NCBI RefSeq assembly: GCF_002272245.1
Contig: NZ_NPDD01000013.1
Span: 1-48,277, forward strand
Reading direction: 5' to 3'
Length of the DNA stretch: 48,277 nt
Source: Bacillus sp. 7884-1
GTDB lineage: Bacteria > Bacillota > Bacilli > Bacillales > Cytobacillaceae
Shown here piece after piece: positions 9,738-18,596 of this stretch (its first letter is position 1; the number at the start of each line of letters is the position of its first letter). Below the pieces are notes generated by a model. That model was not told the origin of the DNA. It saw only the letters and a program-made list of their open reading frames with translations, and did not search any database. The translations under genes were made by a program, and so were the position numbers.

Positions 9738-9775
9738 AGTCTAAGAACCTATCAAAGGTTTCTTAGACTTTTTTT
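9738..9775 (+). terminator. Terminator after tagO
   Basis: AGTCTAAGAACC pairs with GGTTTCTTAGACT (one bulged base) around a short loop, followed by seven or more T. Confidence 0.8.
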
Positions 9776-9878
9776 ATGTGATTGGAAAGTTTATCATGGT
9801 GAATTTCCGAATATTACTACCCTTATTTTGTTTTTGTTTTGGTTATATTGGACAAGATATTTAGTAAGGAGGATGTTC

Positions 9879-10949
9879 ATGATATTTTTTACCTTAATAA
9901 TATGCTTTATGATTTCCATTCTAATAACACCTCTGGTTAAAAAATTAGCCTACAAAATACGGGCAACAGATAGACCAAATAATAGAAAGGTCCATCAGAC
10001 TTTAATGCCTCGACTTGGTGGTTTAGCCATTTATATAGCTTTTTTAGCAGGGGTCATTTTATTACAGCCTGTAAATCCATATTCTACTTCTATCATTATT
10101 GGCAGTGGAATTATTGTTATATCTGGAATTCTTGATGATATTTATGAGTTATCTGCAAAACTAAAGCTCATGGCACAAATAGCAGCTGCGGCTATTATTG
10201 TTCTTTATGGCGGATTACAAATTACGTTTATTAATTTGCCATTTGGCGGTCTTTTTGAGTTTGGATATTTAAGTATTCCTTTTACGGTTCTTTGGATTAT
10301 CGGTATAACGAATGCCATTAATCTAATTGATGGTTTAGACGGACTTGCTGCGGGTGTATCCTCTATTGCCTTAGTAGCAATATCAGGTATGGCTTTTATC
10401 ATGGGGAACCTATACGTTGTTACGATAGGATCCATACTTCTGGTTAGTACGATTGGCTTCCTTTACCACAATTTTTACCCTGCTAAAATCTTTATGGGCG
10501 ACACAGGTGCTTTGTTTTTAGGATTCATGATATCAGTGTTATCACTATTAGGATTTAAAAACATTACCTTTGTTTCATTTATAGTACCGATTATTATCCT
10601 TGGAGTACCAATATCAGATACTATTTTTGCCATTCTTCGCAGAATTATTAACAAGCAGCCACTTTCAGCACCTGATAAGTCTCACCTGCATCATTGTTTA
10701 CTCCGACTCGGTTATTCACATAGAGAAACCGTGCTAATCATCTATGCAATGGCAGCATTATTTGGTTTATTGGCTATAGTGTTTTCACAGGCAAAGCTTT
10801 GGGGGGCAATGTTATTAGGGGCTGTATTATTATTTTTCATTGAAATTATTGCCGAAAAGATTGGCTTATTCGGAAGAGAATTTAACCCTTTATTAAAATT
10901 ATTGAGGACATTCCGTTTTTCTCCCGAAAAAAATCGGAAAAAGATTTAA
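9879..10949 (+). CDS. Second TagO/WecA-family transferase (tandem paralogue)
   Basis: A 356-residue paralogue of the upstream TagO that matches it along almost its whole length. All catalytic motifs are intact: GILDDIYELSAKLKL, NAINLIDGLDGLAAG, FMGDTGALFLG and SAPDKSHLHHCLLRLG. The frame is open from 9828, but AAGGAGG six bases before the ATG at 9879 and alignment with the first copy set the start there. A terminator lies between the copies, so the second is probably expressed separately. It may prime a different polymer or use a different sugar. Both copies look functional, and the division of labour is unknown. Confidence 0.88.
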   Translation: MIFFTLIICFMISILITPLVKKLAYKIRATDRPNNRKVHQTLMPRLGGLAIYIAFLAGVILLQPVNPYSTSIIIGSGIIVISGILDDIYELSAKLKLMAQIAAAAIIVLYGGLQITFINLPFGGLFEFGYLSIPFTVLWIIGITNAINLIDGLDGLAAGVSSIALVAISGMAFIMGNLYVVTIGSILLVSTIGFLYHNFYPAKIFMGDTGALFLGFMISVLSLLGFKNITFVSFIVPIIILGVPISDTIFAILRRIINKQPLSAPDKSHLHHCLLRLGYSHRETVLIIYAMAALFGLLAIVFSQAKLWGAMLLGAVLLFFIEIIAEKIGLFGREFNPLLKLLRTFRFSPEKNRKKI

Positions 10950-10962
10950 TTAATACGATTGG

Positions 10963-11003
10963 AAAATGGGAATGGTGCTGTGGAGCCTTTCTCATTTTTT
11001 TGT
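10963..11003 (+). terminator. Probable terminator after the second tagO copy
   Basis: An imperfect stem with G-U pairs forms between AAAATGGGAATGG and the TTTCTCATTTTTTT segment, ending in a T-run. It is weaker than the other terminators in this window. Confidence 0.45.
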
Positions 11004-11030
11004 TTGCCGTAAAACCAAGCCATTATAACG

Positions 11031-11062
11031 AAAAAAAACTGTATAGAATAAATTCTATACAG
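11031..11062 (-). terminator. Terminator of the LCP gene
   Basis: Read on the minus strand, CTGTATAGAA and TTCTATACAG form a perfect 10-bp stem with a 4-base loop, followed by eight T. It lies 16 bp after the LCP stop codon and faces the terminator of the second tagO. Confidence 0.85.
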
Positions 11063-11078
11063 GTAATAAGATAAATGG

Positions 11079-12116
11079 TTATTCTGTTCCGTTTTCAGCT
11101 AAATCATTATCTGTTTCAGCTGCTGTCAAATCAGTTGTGTTTCCATTTAGATGAGTTTGAAGCAGGAGCTTAACATTTTCTAAGGATTGTTCGTCTAATT
11201 GATAATAATATGCCTCATTGATTGTGGAGTCGCTCCCTTCAAGAGCTAATGTTTCAAAGTTTATGCTCTTATCATTAATTACATAATTCACAAATGATTT
11301 CATATTATTAAAAGTAAGATTTGTCTCCATGTTGCTTCCGACAGCACTGATAATATCGGATAGTTTTGTAAGAGAATTAATCGATGTTCCTTTTTTAATG
11401 ATTGCTTTTAAAATTTCTTGTTGGCGCAGGCCTCTATAAATATCACTATCTTGGTGGCGCGTTCTTGCTAGTGCTAACGTTTCTTCACCATTCAATGTTT
11501 GGAGTCCAGGCTGTAGCGTAATCGCATCTGCTAGGTCTTTAGAATCCTGTTCAGTAATTAAATATGGCACTTCCACTTCTACACCGTCTAGGGCGTCCAC
11601 GACGTCAATAAAGGCGTTAAAATTCATTTTCACATAATAATCAATGGGTATATCTAAAACCTCTTGAACTGTTTCTATCGCAAGATCTGTTCCTCCGATT
11701 GCATGAGCAGCGTTAATTCTGGTTTTATTCTTTTTACCAGGAATTTTAACGTAGGAATCACGAGGGATGCTCAGCATCTTTACAGAGTTTTCATCTTTAT
11801 TGAAAGTGACGACCATTAATGCATCAGATCTTGTTCCTGTTCCAAATTTACGGGTTTCACTGTCATCGACACCAATTAATAGAAGAGAGACATTATCCAT
11901 TATTGGGTCAACCTTTTCTTCCCTCTTTTGTGTGGCTGTTTCAATGGGTTTATAGGACCCATTTACAACTGACTCTGCTTTTTTATATAAGAAGGTCCCG
12001 TAAGCAACGGTACTTAATGCAATGACCACTAATGGGATTAGAATCCACGTAAGGAAACGTTTTTTCCTTTTTTTCCGTTTATTTTGTTTTCTAATGGTTC
12101 TAATTTCTTGAGACAT
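11079..12116 (-). CDS. tagV: LytR-CpsA-Psr (LCP) family ligase, TagV/TagU-like
   Basis: A 345-residue membrane-anchored protein. It has a basic N-terminus (KQNKRKKRKKR), one membrane segment at about residues 24-45, and an external LCP domain. Conserved elements include GVDDSE, GTRSDALMVVTF, SIPRDSYVKI, and the arginine-rich LALARTRHQDSDIYRGLRQQ that contacts the pyrophosphate lipid. LCP enzymes move undecaprenyl-linked glycans such as wall teichoic acid onto peptidoglycan. AAAGGAG precedes the ATG. The gene is assigned as the tagV equivalent by its place between tagO and yvyE; other LCP paralogues (tagU, tagT) cannot be excluded. Confidence 0.82.
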   Translation of the reverse strand: MSQEIRTIRKQNKRKKRKKRFLTWILIPLVVIALSTVAYGTFLYKKAESVVNGSYKPIETATQKREEKVDPIMDNVSLLLIGVDDSETRKFGTGTRSDALMVVTFNKDENSVKMLSIPRDSYVKIPGKKNKTRINAAHAIGGTDLAIETVQEVLDIPIDYYVKMNFNAFIDVVDALDGVEVEVPYLITEQDSKDLADAITLQPGLQTLNGEETLALARTRHQDSDIYRGLRQQEILKAIIKKGTSINSLTKLSDIISAVGSNMETNLTFNNMKSFVNYVINDKSINFETLALEGSDSTINEAYYYQLDEQSLENVKLLLQTHLNGNTTDLTAAETDNDLAENGTE

Positions 12117-12218
12117 AAAGGTAATCTCCTTTTTTATATCAACATTTATATTCTATTCATAGCTGAGTTACATTTTACTATTTTTTACTGGTTTAGTAAA
12201 TTGTAATTTTTTGTAGAT

Positions 12219-12875
12219 TTATGACATATCTTTAGAGAAATTGATTTTTTCTTCTAAATAGACGTTTTCGCCTTTTGTAAAGTTACAATTTGCATTTGTT
12301 AAATCGACCACCCAATTCATGAACTCTTGAACTTGCTCTTCAATTACAAATACGTCAAAGACAACTTTATCTAGGTAATGAATTTTTTTAATGATGTATG
12401 GAGACGCCCTTAGTTCCTTTTCTATTTTCCCAATCCAGGTATAGTCCACAGTCACATGAACAATTTGAACAAGCCTTCTTTCGACAATGCCGCCGGTATT
12501 TAAGCCTTCCGAAGTCGCCTTACCGTAAGCACGAATCAGCCCGCCTGCCCCTAATTTAATGCCGCCAAAGTATCGGGTAATTACGACCACGGTATCTTTC
12601 AGTTTCTTTTTTTTCAGCACCTCAAGAATGGGTACACCTGCAGTTCCGCTGGGTTCACCGTCATCATTGGCTTTTTGTATTTGATCATGTTCACCAATGA
12701 TATAAGCAGAACAATTATGGGAGGCATCCCAATATTTTTTCTTAAGTGTTTGAATAAATTCCTGAGCCTCAGCTTCCGTTTCTGCTCTTTTAATATGTGA
12801 AATAAATCGGGACTTTTGAATATTTATTTCATGTTCGCTAGCTTCCTTTTTAACGGTGTAATAACGAGATAGCAT
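12219..12875 (-). CDS. yvyE: YigZ/YvyE family protein (IMPACT domain)
   Basis: About 218 residues. The N-terminal UPF0029/IMPACT domain has the usual EASEHEINIQKSRFISHIK, the glycine-rich DDGEPSGTAG and VVVITRYFGGIKLGAGGLIR. A second smaller domain (DUF1949) follows. The biochemical role of the bacterial proteins is not settled; eukaryotic IMPACT acts in translation stress control. The frame runs upstream to 12920, but GGAGGGAG lies just before the ATG at 12875 and homologues start with this MLSRYYTV. It is divergent from degS, as in B. subtilis. Confidence 0.88.
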   Translation of the reverse strand: MLSRYYTVKKEASEHEINIQKSRFISHIKRAETEAEAQEFIQTLKKKYWDASHNCSAYIIGEHDQIQKANDDGEPSGTAGVPILEVLKKKKLKDTVVVITRYFGGIKLGAGGLIRAYGKATSEGLNTGGIVERRLVQIVHVTVDYTWIGKIEKELRASPYIIKKIHYLDKVVFDVFVIEEQVQEFMNWVVDLTNANCNFTKGENVYLEEKINFSKDMS

Positions 12876-13136
12876 AGTACTCCCTCCATAACTTCTTTTT
12901 AGATAATATAAAAAAAACATTGGTGTAATATAACTTTAATATAGAAGTGATTTTCCCGTGGTATAATAAGTAATGTTTCAATGGTGTAAAATCTATTTTT
13001 TTAAAATAGTAGTTTAGCTATCAAATATTATACTACTTATGAACTAGAAAGTTGGGAAAATTTCTGTTTTAATGCATTGATATAGTAAAATATTCCAATA
13101 CGCGTTAAACTAGAAAAAAGGTCTCTGGAGGAGAGC

Positions 13137-14282
13137 ATGGCCAAAATTCAGAAGATTAATTTGAAATCAATTGATGAAATCCGTGAAGAGATGATTGAAA
13201 CTGTCACTAGCAGTAAAAGCGATATCTTTCAAATAAGTGAGCAATGCCGAAAAGATTACGATAATATGACAAATGAACTAAGAACCATTAGAGAGATGAT
13301 GGTGAAGCTGATAGCAGAAGAGGAACGCCTTGAAGAACAGGTTCTAAAGGCGAGGTTAACACTATCAGAACTTAGCATGAATTTTAAAGACTATACTGAA
13401 GTTGAGGTCAGGGAAGCTTACGAAAAAGCGCATCAGCTGCAAATGGACCTGTCCATTAATTGGCAATACAAAAAACAGCTATTGGATAAGCGGGCAGACC
13501 TCGAGCGTAGGCTATTGGGGCTCGATGAAACGATAGACCGTGCTGACCAGCTTATTTCGCAGATTTCTGTAGTTATGAATTATCTGATGAGCGACTTAAA
13601 GCTTATGGGTGAAGAATTACAGAATGCAAAAGCAAAACAGGACTTTGGTTTGAAAATTATCGAGGCACAAGAGGAAGAGAGAAAAAGGCTTTCAAGAGAT
13701 ATTCATGACGGTCCAGCACAAATGCTTGCCAATGTGATTATGAGATCTGATTTAGTGGATCGTGTTTATCGCGAGCAGGGACCTGAGGAAGCCTTTAAGG
13801 AGATTGGCAGCTTCAAAAAAATGGTCCGCGCCGCACTCTATGAGGTCCGAAGAATCATTTATGACCTTCGTCCGATGGCGCTTGATGATTTAGGCCTAGT
13901 TCCTACCCTCAGAAAATATTTACAAACCATCGAAGAATATCATAACAAGTCGAAAATTGAATTTACTAACATTGGATTAGAACGCAGGCTTCCAGTGAAA
14001 TATGAAGTGGCACTATTTCGTTTGATTCAAGAATCTGTGCAAAATGCATTAAAGCATGCAAATGCCTGTGGGATACATGTAAGGCTTGAAATGACAAAGA
14101 ATGAGCTAACCGTTCTAATTAAGGATAATGGGGCAGGTTTCGATACCACCCAAAAAAAGCCCGAGTCATTTGGGATCATCGGAATGAGAGAACGGGTAGA
14201 GTTGCTTGAAGGAAATATTGCTTTTGAATCTAAAATTGGAAAAGGAACTTCCGTTTTTATCGTGGTTCCAATACCGGCTTAA
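13137..14282 (+). CDS. degS: DegS, cytoplasmic sensor histidine kinase
   Basis: A 381-residue soluble kinase, close to the B. subtilis length of 385. Residues 1-170 are a long coiled-coil sensor region without membrane segments. The HisKA_3 motif ERKRLSRDIHDGPAQ puts the phospho-accepting histidine at H190. The HATPase domain shows the N-box in LIQESVQNALKHA and the G-boxes DNGAGFD and GIIGMRERV. DegS phosphorylates DegU and controls exoenzymes, competence, motility and multicellular behaviour. GGAGGAG precedes the ATG. degU follows after 43 bp, so the two form one operon. A strong SigA promoter was not obvious in the 260-bp gap to yvyE. Confidence 0.96.
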   Translation: MAKIQKINLKSIDEIREEMIETVTSSKSDIFQISEQCRKDYDNMTNELRTIREMMVKLIAEEERLEEQVLKARLTLSELSMNFKDYTEVEVREAYEKAHQLQMDLSINWQYKKQLLDKRADLERRLLGLDETIDRADQLISQISVVMNYLMSDLKLMGEELQNAKAKQDFGLKIIEAQEEERKRLSRDIHDGPAQMLANVIMRSDLVDRVYREQGPEEAFKEIGSFKKMVRAALYEVRRIIYDLRPMALDDLGLVPTLRKYLQTIEEYHNKSKIEFTNIGLERRLPVKYEVALFRLIQESVQNALKHANACGIHVRLEMTKNELTVLIKDNGAGFDTTQKKPESFGIIGMRERVELLEGNIAFESKIGKGTSVFIVVPIPA

Positions 14283-14325
14283 AACAAAAATAAAATGATT
14301 TTATGCGGAGCAGGAGGGGAAATAA

Positions 14326-15009
14326 ATGGTGACTAAGATTGCAATTATCGACGACCATCAGCTATTTAGAGAAGGGGTTAAACGAATTCTAGAATTCGAA
14401 AAGGCATTCCAGGTTGTTGCCGAAGGTGATGACGGCAGTGATGCGGTAACCATTGTTAATGCTTATAAACCGGATGTTGTGATTATGGATATAAATATGC
14501 CTCAGATGAACGGAATTGAGGCTACACGTGAATTGTCAGAGAAATTTCCAGACACTAAAATTATCATCTTATCTATCCATGATGATGAAAACTATGTTAC
14601 TCATGCACTTCAAACAGGTGCAAGAGGGTATTTATTAAAGGAAATGGACGCAGATGCATTGATTGAAGCCGTCCGTGTTGTGGCTGATGGTGGCTGCTAC
14701 TTACATCCAAAGGTAACTCATAACCTAGTAAATGAATACCGCAAGCTGACAGCTGGACGTTCAGGCGGCGGTGCTTTTGTTCAAACACTTGAACTGCGTC
14801 GTCCATTACATTTGTTAACACGCCGCGAATGTGAAGTACTGCAAATGCTGGCTGATGGAAAGAGTAACCGCGGAATTGGCGAAGCTTTATTTATCAGTGA
14901 AAAAACAGTGAAAAACCACGTGAGTAACATTTTACAAAAAATGAATGTTAATGACCGTACGCAAGCGGTTGTTACAGCTATTAAAAACGGCTGGGTTGAA
15001 GTTCGTTAA
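14326..15009 (+). CDS. degU: DegU, NarL/LuxR-family response regulator
   Basis: A 227-residue response regulator. The receiver domain (about 1-120) has the acidic pair D9-D10, the phospho-acceptor D55 in [14 protein letters not shown], and the conserved lysine in GYLLKEMD. The C-terminal LuxR helix-turn-helix is complete: [18 protein letters not shown] followed by [28 protein letters not shown] lies eight bases before the ATG. It is the partner of DegS. In B. subtilis it also activates comK, which fits the nearby comF genes. Confidence 0.97.
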   Translation: MVTKIAIIDDHQLFREGVKRILEFEKAFQVVAEGDDGSDAVTIVNAYKPDVVIMDINMPQMNGIEATRELSEKFPDTKIIILSIHDDENYVTHALQTGARGYLLKEMDADALIEAVRVVADGGCYLHPKVTHNLVNEYRKLTAGRSGGGAFVQTLELRRPLHLLTRRECEVLQMLADGKSNRGIGEALFISEKTVKNHVSNILQKMNVNDRTQAVVTAIKNGWVEVR

Positions 15010-15023
15010 TTTAAGATATACAT

Positions 15024-15067
15024 GAGGGCACGCCACTTGGGAATGGGCGTGCCCTCTATTTTTTTTA
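15024..15067 (+). terminator. Terminator after degU
   Basis: GAGGGCACGCC and GGCGTGCCCTC form a perfect 11-bp stem, followed by a T-rich tract. It closes the degS-degU operon. Confidence 0.9.
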
Positions 15068-15117
15068 TCGTTTTTCAGATAGAATAGAACAAAACATACT
15101 CTAAGGATGGTTTCAAT

Positions 15118-15957
15118 ATGAAGACGGCCGTTGTTACGGATAGTACAGCATACATACCAAAAGAAATACGCGATAAATGGAATATACATATGATCCCGCT
15201 AAATGTCATCTTTGGCAATGAGGCCTATCAGGAAGAAGTAGACATTACGGCAGGACAATTTTATCAACAAGTGAAGGAGAAAGAACTCCCAACCACTTCC
15301 CAGCCTCCAATCGGCCAGTTTGTAGAGCTGTTTGAAACATTGTCTAAAGACTATGAGGCTGTCATTAGCATCCACCTCTCGAGTGGAATCAGCGGCACTT
15401 TTGCTGGAGCTGTCACAGCTAGTACGATGGTGGAAAATATCAAGGTGTATCCATTTGATACTGAGGTTAGCTGCATGCCACAAGGGTTATATGCAATTGA
15501 AGCGGCCAAAATGGCTCTAGACGGCGCAGTGGCGGAGGATATTGTGTCACGCCTTGAAGAATTGAAAAAAACAGCACATGCCTATTTTATGGTGGATGAT
15601 CTTTCTCATCTACAGCGAGGCGGCCGACTATCGAGCGCCCAAGCGATTATTGGCAGCCTGTTGCAAGTAAAACCGCTGCTTCACTTCGAAAACAAAGTCA
15701 TTGTTCCTTTTGAAAAGATACGCACGAGGAAAAAAGCAATGAAACGGATTGTCGACCTGTTAGGAGAAGACGCCGCTTCAGGTGAGCCCTATCAAGCCGT
15801 TATTATCCATGCCAACCGCGAGGAAGAGGCGTTAGTATGGCGGTCTGAACTTGAAAGCCTATATCCAAATGTAGAATTCTCGCTCAGCTACTTCGGCCCT
15901 GTCATTGGCACTCACCTGGGGGAAGGTGCCATGGGTCTTGGATGGATGAAAAGTTAG
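15118..15957 (+). CDS. DegV family fatty-acid-binding protein (FakB-type)
   Basis: A 279-residue protein with the DegV fold. The N-terminal VVTDSTAYIPKEI, TTSQPPIGQFVELFE, the serine-rich IHLSSGISGTFAG and the later DDLSHLQRGGRLSSAQA are the usual family motifs. The serines and RGGR-type loop bind the carboxylate of a fatty acid. FakB proteins present exogenous fatty acids to the kinase FakA. The gene sits between degU and comFA, the same place as yviA in B. subtilis. It has its own terminators on both sides. Chain specificity is unknown. Confidence 0.9.
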   Translation: MKTAVVTDSTAYIPKEIRDKWNIHMIPLNVIFGNEAYQEEVDITAGQFYQQVKEKELPTTSQPPIGQFVELFETLSKDYEAVISIHLSSGISGTFAGAVTASTMVENIKVYPFDTEVSCMPQGLYAIEAAKMALDGAVAEDIVSRLEELKKTAHAYFMVDDLSHLQRGGRLSSAQAIIGSLLQVKPLLHFENKVIVPFEKIRTRKKAMKRIVDLLGEDAASGEPYQAVIIHANREEEALVWRSELESLYPNVEFSLSYFGPVIGTHLGEGAMGLGWMKS

Positions 15958-15964
15958 ATTTATT

Positions 15965-16004
15965 GGGAGCTAGGCAATTGTTGCCTGGCTCTTTCTCTTT
16001 TTTT
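15965..16004 (+). terminator. Terminator after the DegV-family gene
   Basis: GAGCTAGGCAA pairs with TTGCCTGGCTC (one G-U pair) around TTG, followed by a T-rich tail. Confidence 0.8.
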
Positions 16005-16136
16005 AAAAATTCATTCGACATTTTGCAGGAATTTTGCCGCATCTTGTAGAATTGTTTTTGAAATAAAAAGGGAGTGATTATTTATTGTTTATTAATAAAA
16101 CCAAAAAACGAATTTACTAGAAGGGGTGTTGTTCCC

Positions 16137-17621
16137 GTGCGTTTTTTCATAAAAGATGAATATTTGGTCCCTCAAATAGGAGAAGACTCCCTTCCAATCT
16201 CCCAAATCCAAACCATTCCACAGCCATCATTAAACCCTAACTTTCCCTACAACCCAGACCTACAACTACTTCTGACAGGCAAACAACTTTTACTGGATGA
16301 CCTGCTCTTCCCTCATGAAGAAATCCAAAAACATTATGAAAATGGTTATGTTACCTACCGAAAGGGGATAGAATACAGCAGAAATCGACCTGCCTGTTCA
16401 CGTTGTGGCAACAAGGAAGAGAATTGGTTTGCACAATTTCCCTGCTCGCGGTGCGGAGAAATCTGCCATTATTGCCGTAAATGCTTAATGATGGGAAGAA
16501 TCAGCGCTTGTACTCCTTTACTTGGCTGGAATGGGCCAACGCCAAAGCACCCTTTGCCGAATAAAATCCTTGAGTGGAAAGGGAAGTTATCGGAGGGTCA
16601 GCAAGCAGCGTCGAACCAGGTAGTTGAAGCGGTGAATACCAATAAAGAGCTGCTCGTTTGGGCAGTTTGTGGGGCAGGGAAAACGGAAGTTCTTTTTGAA
16701 GGCATTGAATCCGCATTAGCATCAAAAAAGAGAGTATGTATCGCTACGCCACGAACCGATGTTGTCCTTGAACTGACGCCAAGACTAAAGGCAGCCTTTC
16801 CAGGTATTACGGTTGCTTCCCTATATGGAGGGAGTGAGGACCGCCATCTTTATGCACCGATTACGATTGCGACTACCCACCAGCTCCTCCGTTTTTACCA
16901 TGCCTTCGATACGGTTATTTTAGATGAAGTAGACGCCTTCCCTTATACAGTGGAGGAATCCCTCCAGTATGCCGCTGTACAGGCAAGAAAACCAGTGTCG
17001 GCAATGATTTACCTAACAGCGACTCCGAATGAAAAATGGCAAAGGGAGTGCCGCACAGGAAAACGGGCTTTCACCACAATCCCAGCTAGATTCCATCGGC
17101 ATCCTCTGCCTGTTCCTCATTTTACATGGTGTGGCAACTGGCAAAAGCAATTGAAAAAAGACAAGCTTCCAACCAATATCCTTCACTGGATAAAAGAGCG
17201 ACTCGAACACAATAAGCAAGCTATACTCTTTTTTCCTCATATAGCTCTTATGGAAATAGCTCTCCCCATACTAAGAAAGTCAGCGCCCGACATTGAGGCT
17301 GTTCATGCCGAAGATCCAGAGCGTAAAGAAAAGGTTCAAAAAATGCGTAACAAAGAAATTCCTTTATTACTGACCACGACGATTTTAGAACGAGGTGTGA
17401 CATTTCCCAATATTGATGTTGCCGTTATCGGTGCTGAGGATAACATATTTGCTGAAAGTGCTTTGGTACAAATAGCTGGGAGAGCGGGAAGAAGCAAGGA
17501 TTATCCCAAAGGTGTAGTGACATTTTTTCATTATGGAAAAACAGAGGAAATGATAAAGGCGCGAAAACAAATTACAGCGATGAACCAAGAAGGATACAGA
17601 AAGGGGCTACTTGATTCATGA
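16137..17621 (+). CDS. comFA: ComFA, DEAD-box competence helicase
   Basis: About 494 residues. An N-terminal four-cysteine zinc motif (CSRCG, then CSRCGEICHYCRKC) is followed by a superfamily 2 helicase core. Walker A is CGAGKTE, Walker B is the DEVD box in VILDEVDAFP, motif III is TATP, and motif VI is QIAGRAGRS. ComFA is the ATP-driven motor that helps pull single-stranded DNA in during transformation. The frame opens at a GTG at 16074, but that codon lies inside a GGAGTG and lacks its own site. The GTG at 16137, preceded by AGAAGGGG, is the better start. The last four bases overlap comFC (ATGA). A convincing ComK box upstream was not found. Confidence 0.93.
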   Translation: MRFFIKDEYLVPQIGEDSLPISQIQTIPQPSLNPNFPYNPDLQLLLTGKQLLLDDLLFPHEEIQKHYENGYVTYRKGIEYSRNRPACSRCGNKEENWFAQFPCSRCGEICHYCRKCLMMGRISACTPLLGWNGPTPKHPLPNKILEWKGKLSEGQQAASNQVVEAVNTNKELLVWAVCGAGKTEVLFEGIESALASKKRVCIATPRTDVVLELTPRLKAAFPGITVASLYGGSEDRHLYAPITIATTHQLLRFYHAFDTVILDEVDAFPYTVEESLQYAAVQARKPVSAMIYLTATPNEKWQRECRTGKRAFTTIPARFHRHPLPVPHFTWCGNWQKQLKKDKLPTNILHWIKERLEHNKQAILFFPHIALMEIALPILRKSAPDIEAVHAEDPERKEKVQKMRNKEIPLLLTTTILERGVTFPNIDVAVIGAEDNIFAESALVQIAGRAGRSKDYPKGVVTFFHYGKTEEMIKARKQITAMNQEGYRKGLLDS

Positions 17622-18334
17622 AAATCTTCCCCGAGGAGCAATGTTTAATTTGTCATGAAAAAATCATACCTGTCATTGGGTGGACAGCGATTTTTTCAGA
17701 AGAAAAAGAACTTATTATCTGTTCAACCTGTAAGGATAAATTTCAAAGAGCGGAAGGAGAAAAATGTAAGCTGTGCAGCCGTCCGTTTCAATTTTTAGAA
17801 GAGAAGTTTCGTCGCGGAGAAATGTGTCATGACTGCGAGCGTTGGGAGGAGGACTGTGATTGGAAGGGATACCTCCACGCAAATCATTCTATTTTTCTCT
17901 ATAATGATTTTTTTAAGGAGGTAATGGCAAAATATAAATTCCGTGGAGATTATGTATTAGCGAAAATATTTGCCCATAGTGTAAAGGAATTCCTGAATAA
18001 GATACAGCCAGATTTACTTGTGCCTATTCCATTAAGTGATGAGCGCCTTTATGAGCGCGGATTTAACCAAGCAGAGGCACTGATTATAGAGTCTGGATTA
18101 ACCCCGGCCAAGCCCCTTACCCGAATACATGCGGAAAAACAATCAAAAAAATCAAGATCGGAACGAATTCATATTCCGCAGGTTTTTCAGATTAACCGTC
18201 AGATTGAAATAAAAGGTAAACATATCCTGCTAATTGATGATATCTATACGACAGGTTCCACTCTTAGGCATGCTGCCAAGTTATTAAAAGAATCGGGAGC
18301 GGAAAGAATACAATCCTTAACGCTTGCACGATGA
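17618..18334 (+). CDS. comFC: ComFC, phosphoribosyltransferase-domain competence protein
   Basis: A 238-residue protein with paired CxxC zinc-ligand motifs at the N-terminus (CLICHEK, CSTCKDK, CKLCSRPF, CHDC). A C-terminal type I phosphoribosyltransferase domain has the PRPP loop ILLIDDIYTTGSTL. It is required for DNA uptake and interacts with ComFA and DprA in related bacteria. It overlaps comFA by an ATGA stop-start junction, so translation is coupled. No comFB lies between them, unlike B. subtilis. The flagellar genes that usually follow it in Bacillus are absent. Confidence 0.94.
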   Translation: MKIFPEEQCLICHEKIIPVIGWTAIFSEEKELIICSTCKDKFQRAEGEKCKLCSRPFQFLEEKFRRGEMCHDCERWEEDCDWKGYLHANHSIFLYNDFFKEVMAKYKFRGDYVLAKIFAHSVKEFLNKIQPDLLVPIPLSDERLYERGFNQAEALIIESGLTPAKPLTRIHAEKQSKKSRSERIHIPQVFQINRQIEIKGKHILLIDDIYTTGSTLRHAAKLLKESGAERIQSLTLAR

Positions 18335-18526
18335 CCTTCATCCCCGAGCGTTTATTGTTTTTAGGCTTTTGCAGGCTATTCATTAGAGTTTAAAGTGGTA
18401 ATTTCTCCTCAAACATAATAGACTAAAGGTGTAAGGAAGATTTTTAAAAATTAGAAAATAGCTAGAAAAGTGGTTCTCACTATTTCCCCTGTGTTTTTGT
18501 CAAAATTTCGACAAAATTTTAGTTCT

Positions 18527-18562
18527 GATTTAGCAGGAAAATCATAGGGTAAAATAGAAATG
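18527..18562 (+). promoter_or_regulatory. Overlapping SigB-like and SigH-like promoters of hpf
   Basis: A SigH-type pair is GCAGGAAAA (18533-18541) and ATAGAAATG (18554-18562) with a 12-bp spacer. A SigB-type pair is GATTTA (18527-18532) and GGGTAA (18547-18552) with a 14-bp spacer. B. subtilis yvyD/hpf is known to be driven by both SigB and SigH. Each match has one or more deviations from consensus, so this is a prediction. Confidence 0.5.
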
Positions 18563-18596
18563 TATCTACATAGGAATATAAAGGAGGAGTCCACAA

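Noticed and set aside
16005..16136. ComK box upstream of comFA
   Set aside because: A-tracts and T-tracts are present, but no pair of AAAA-N5-TTTT boxes at the required spacing was found.
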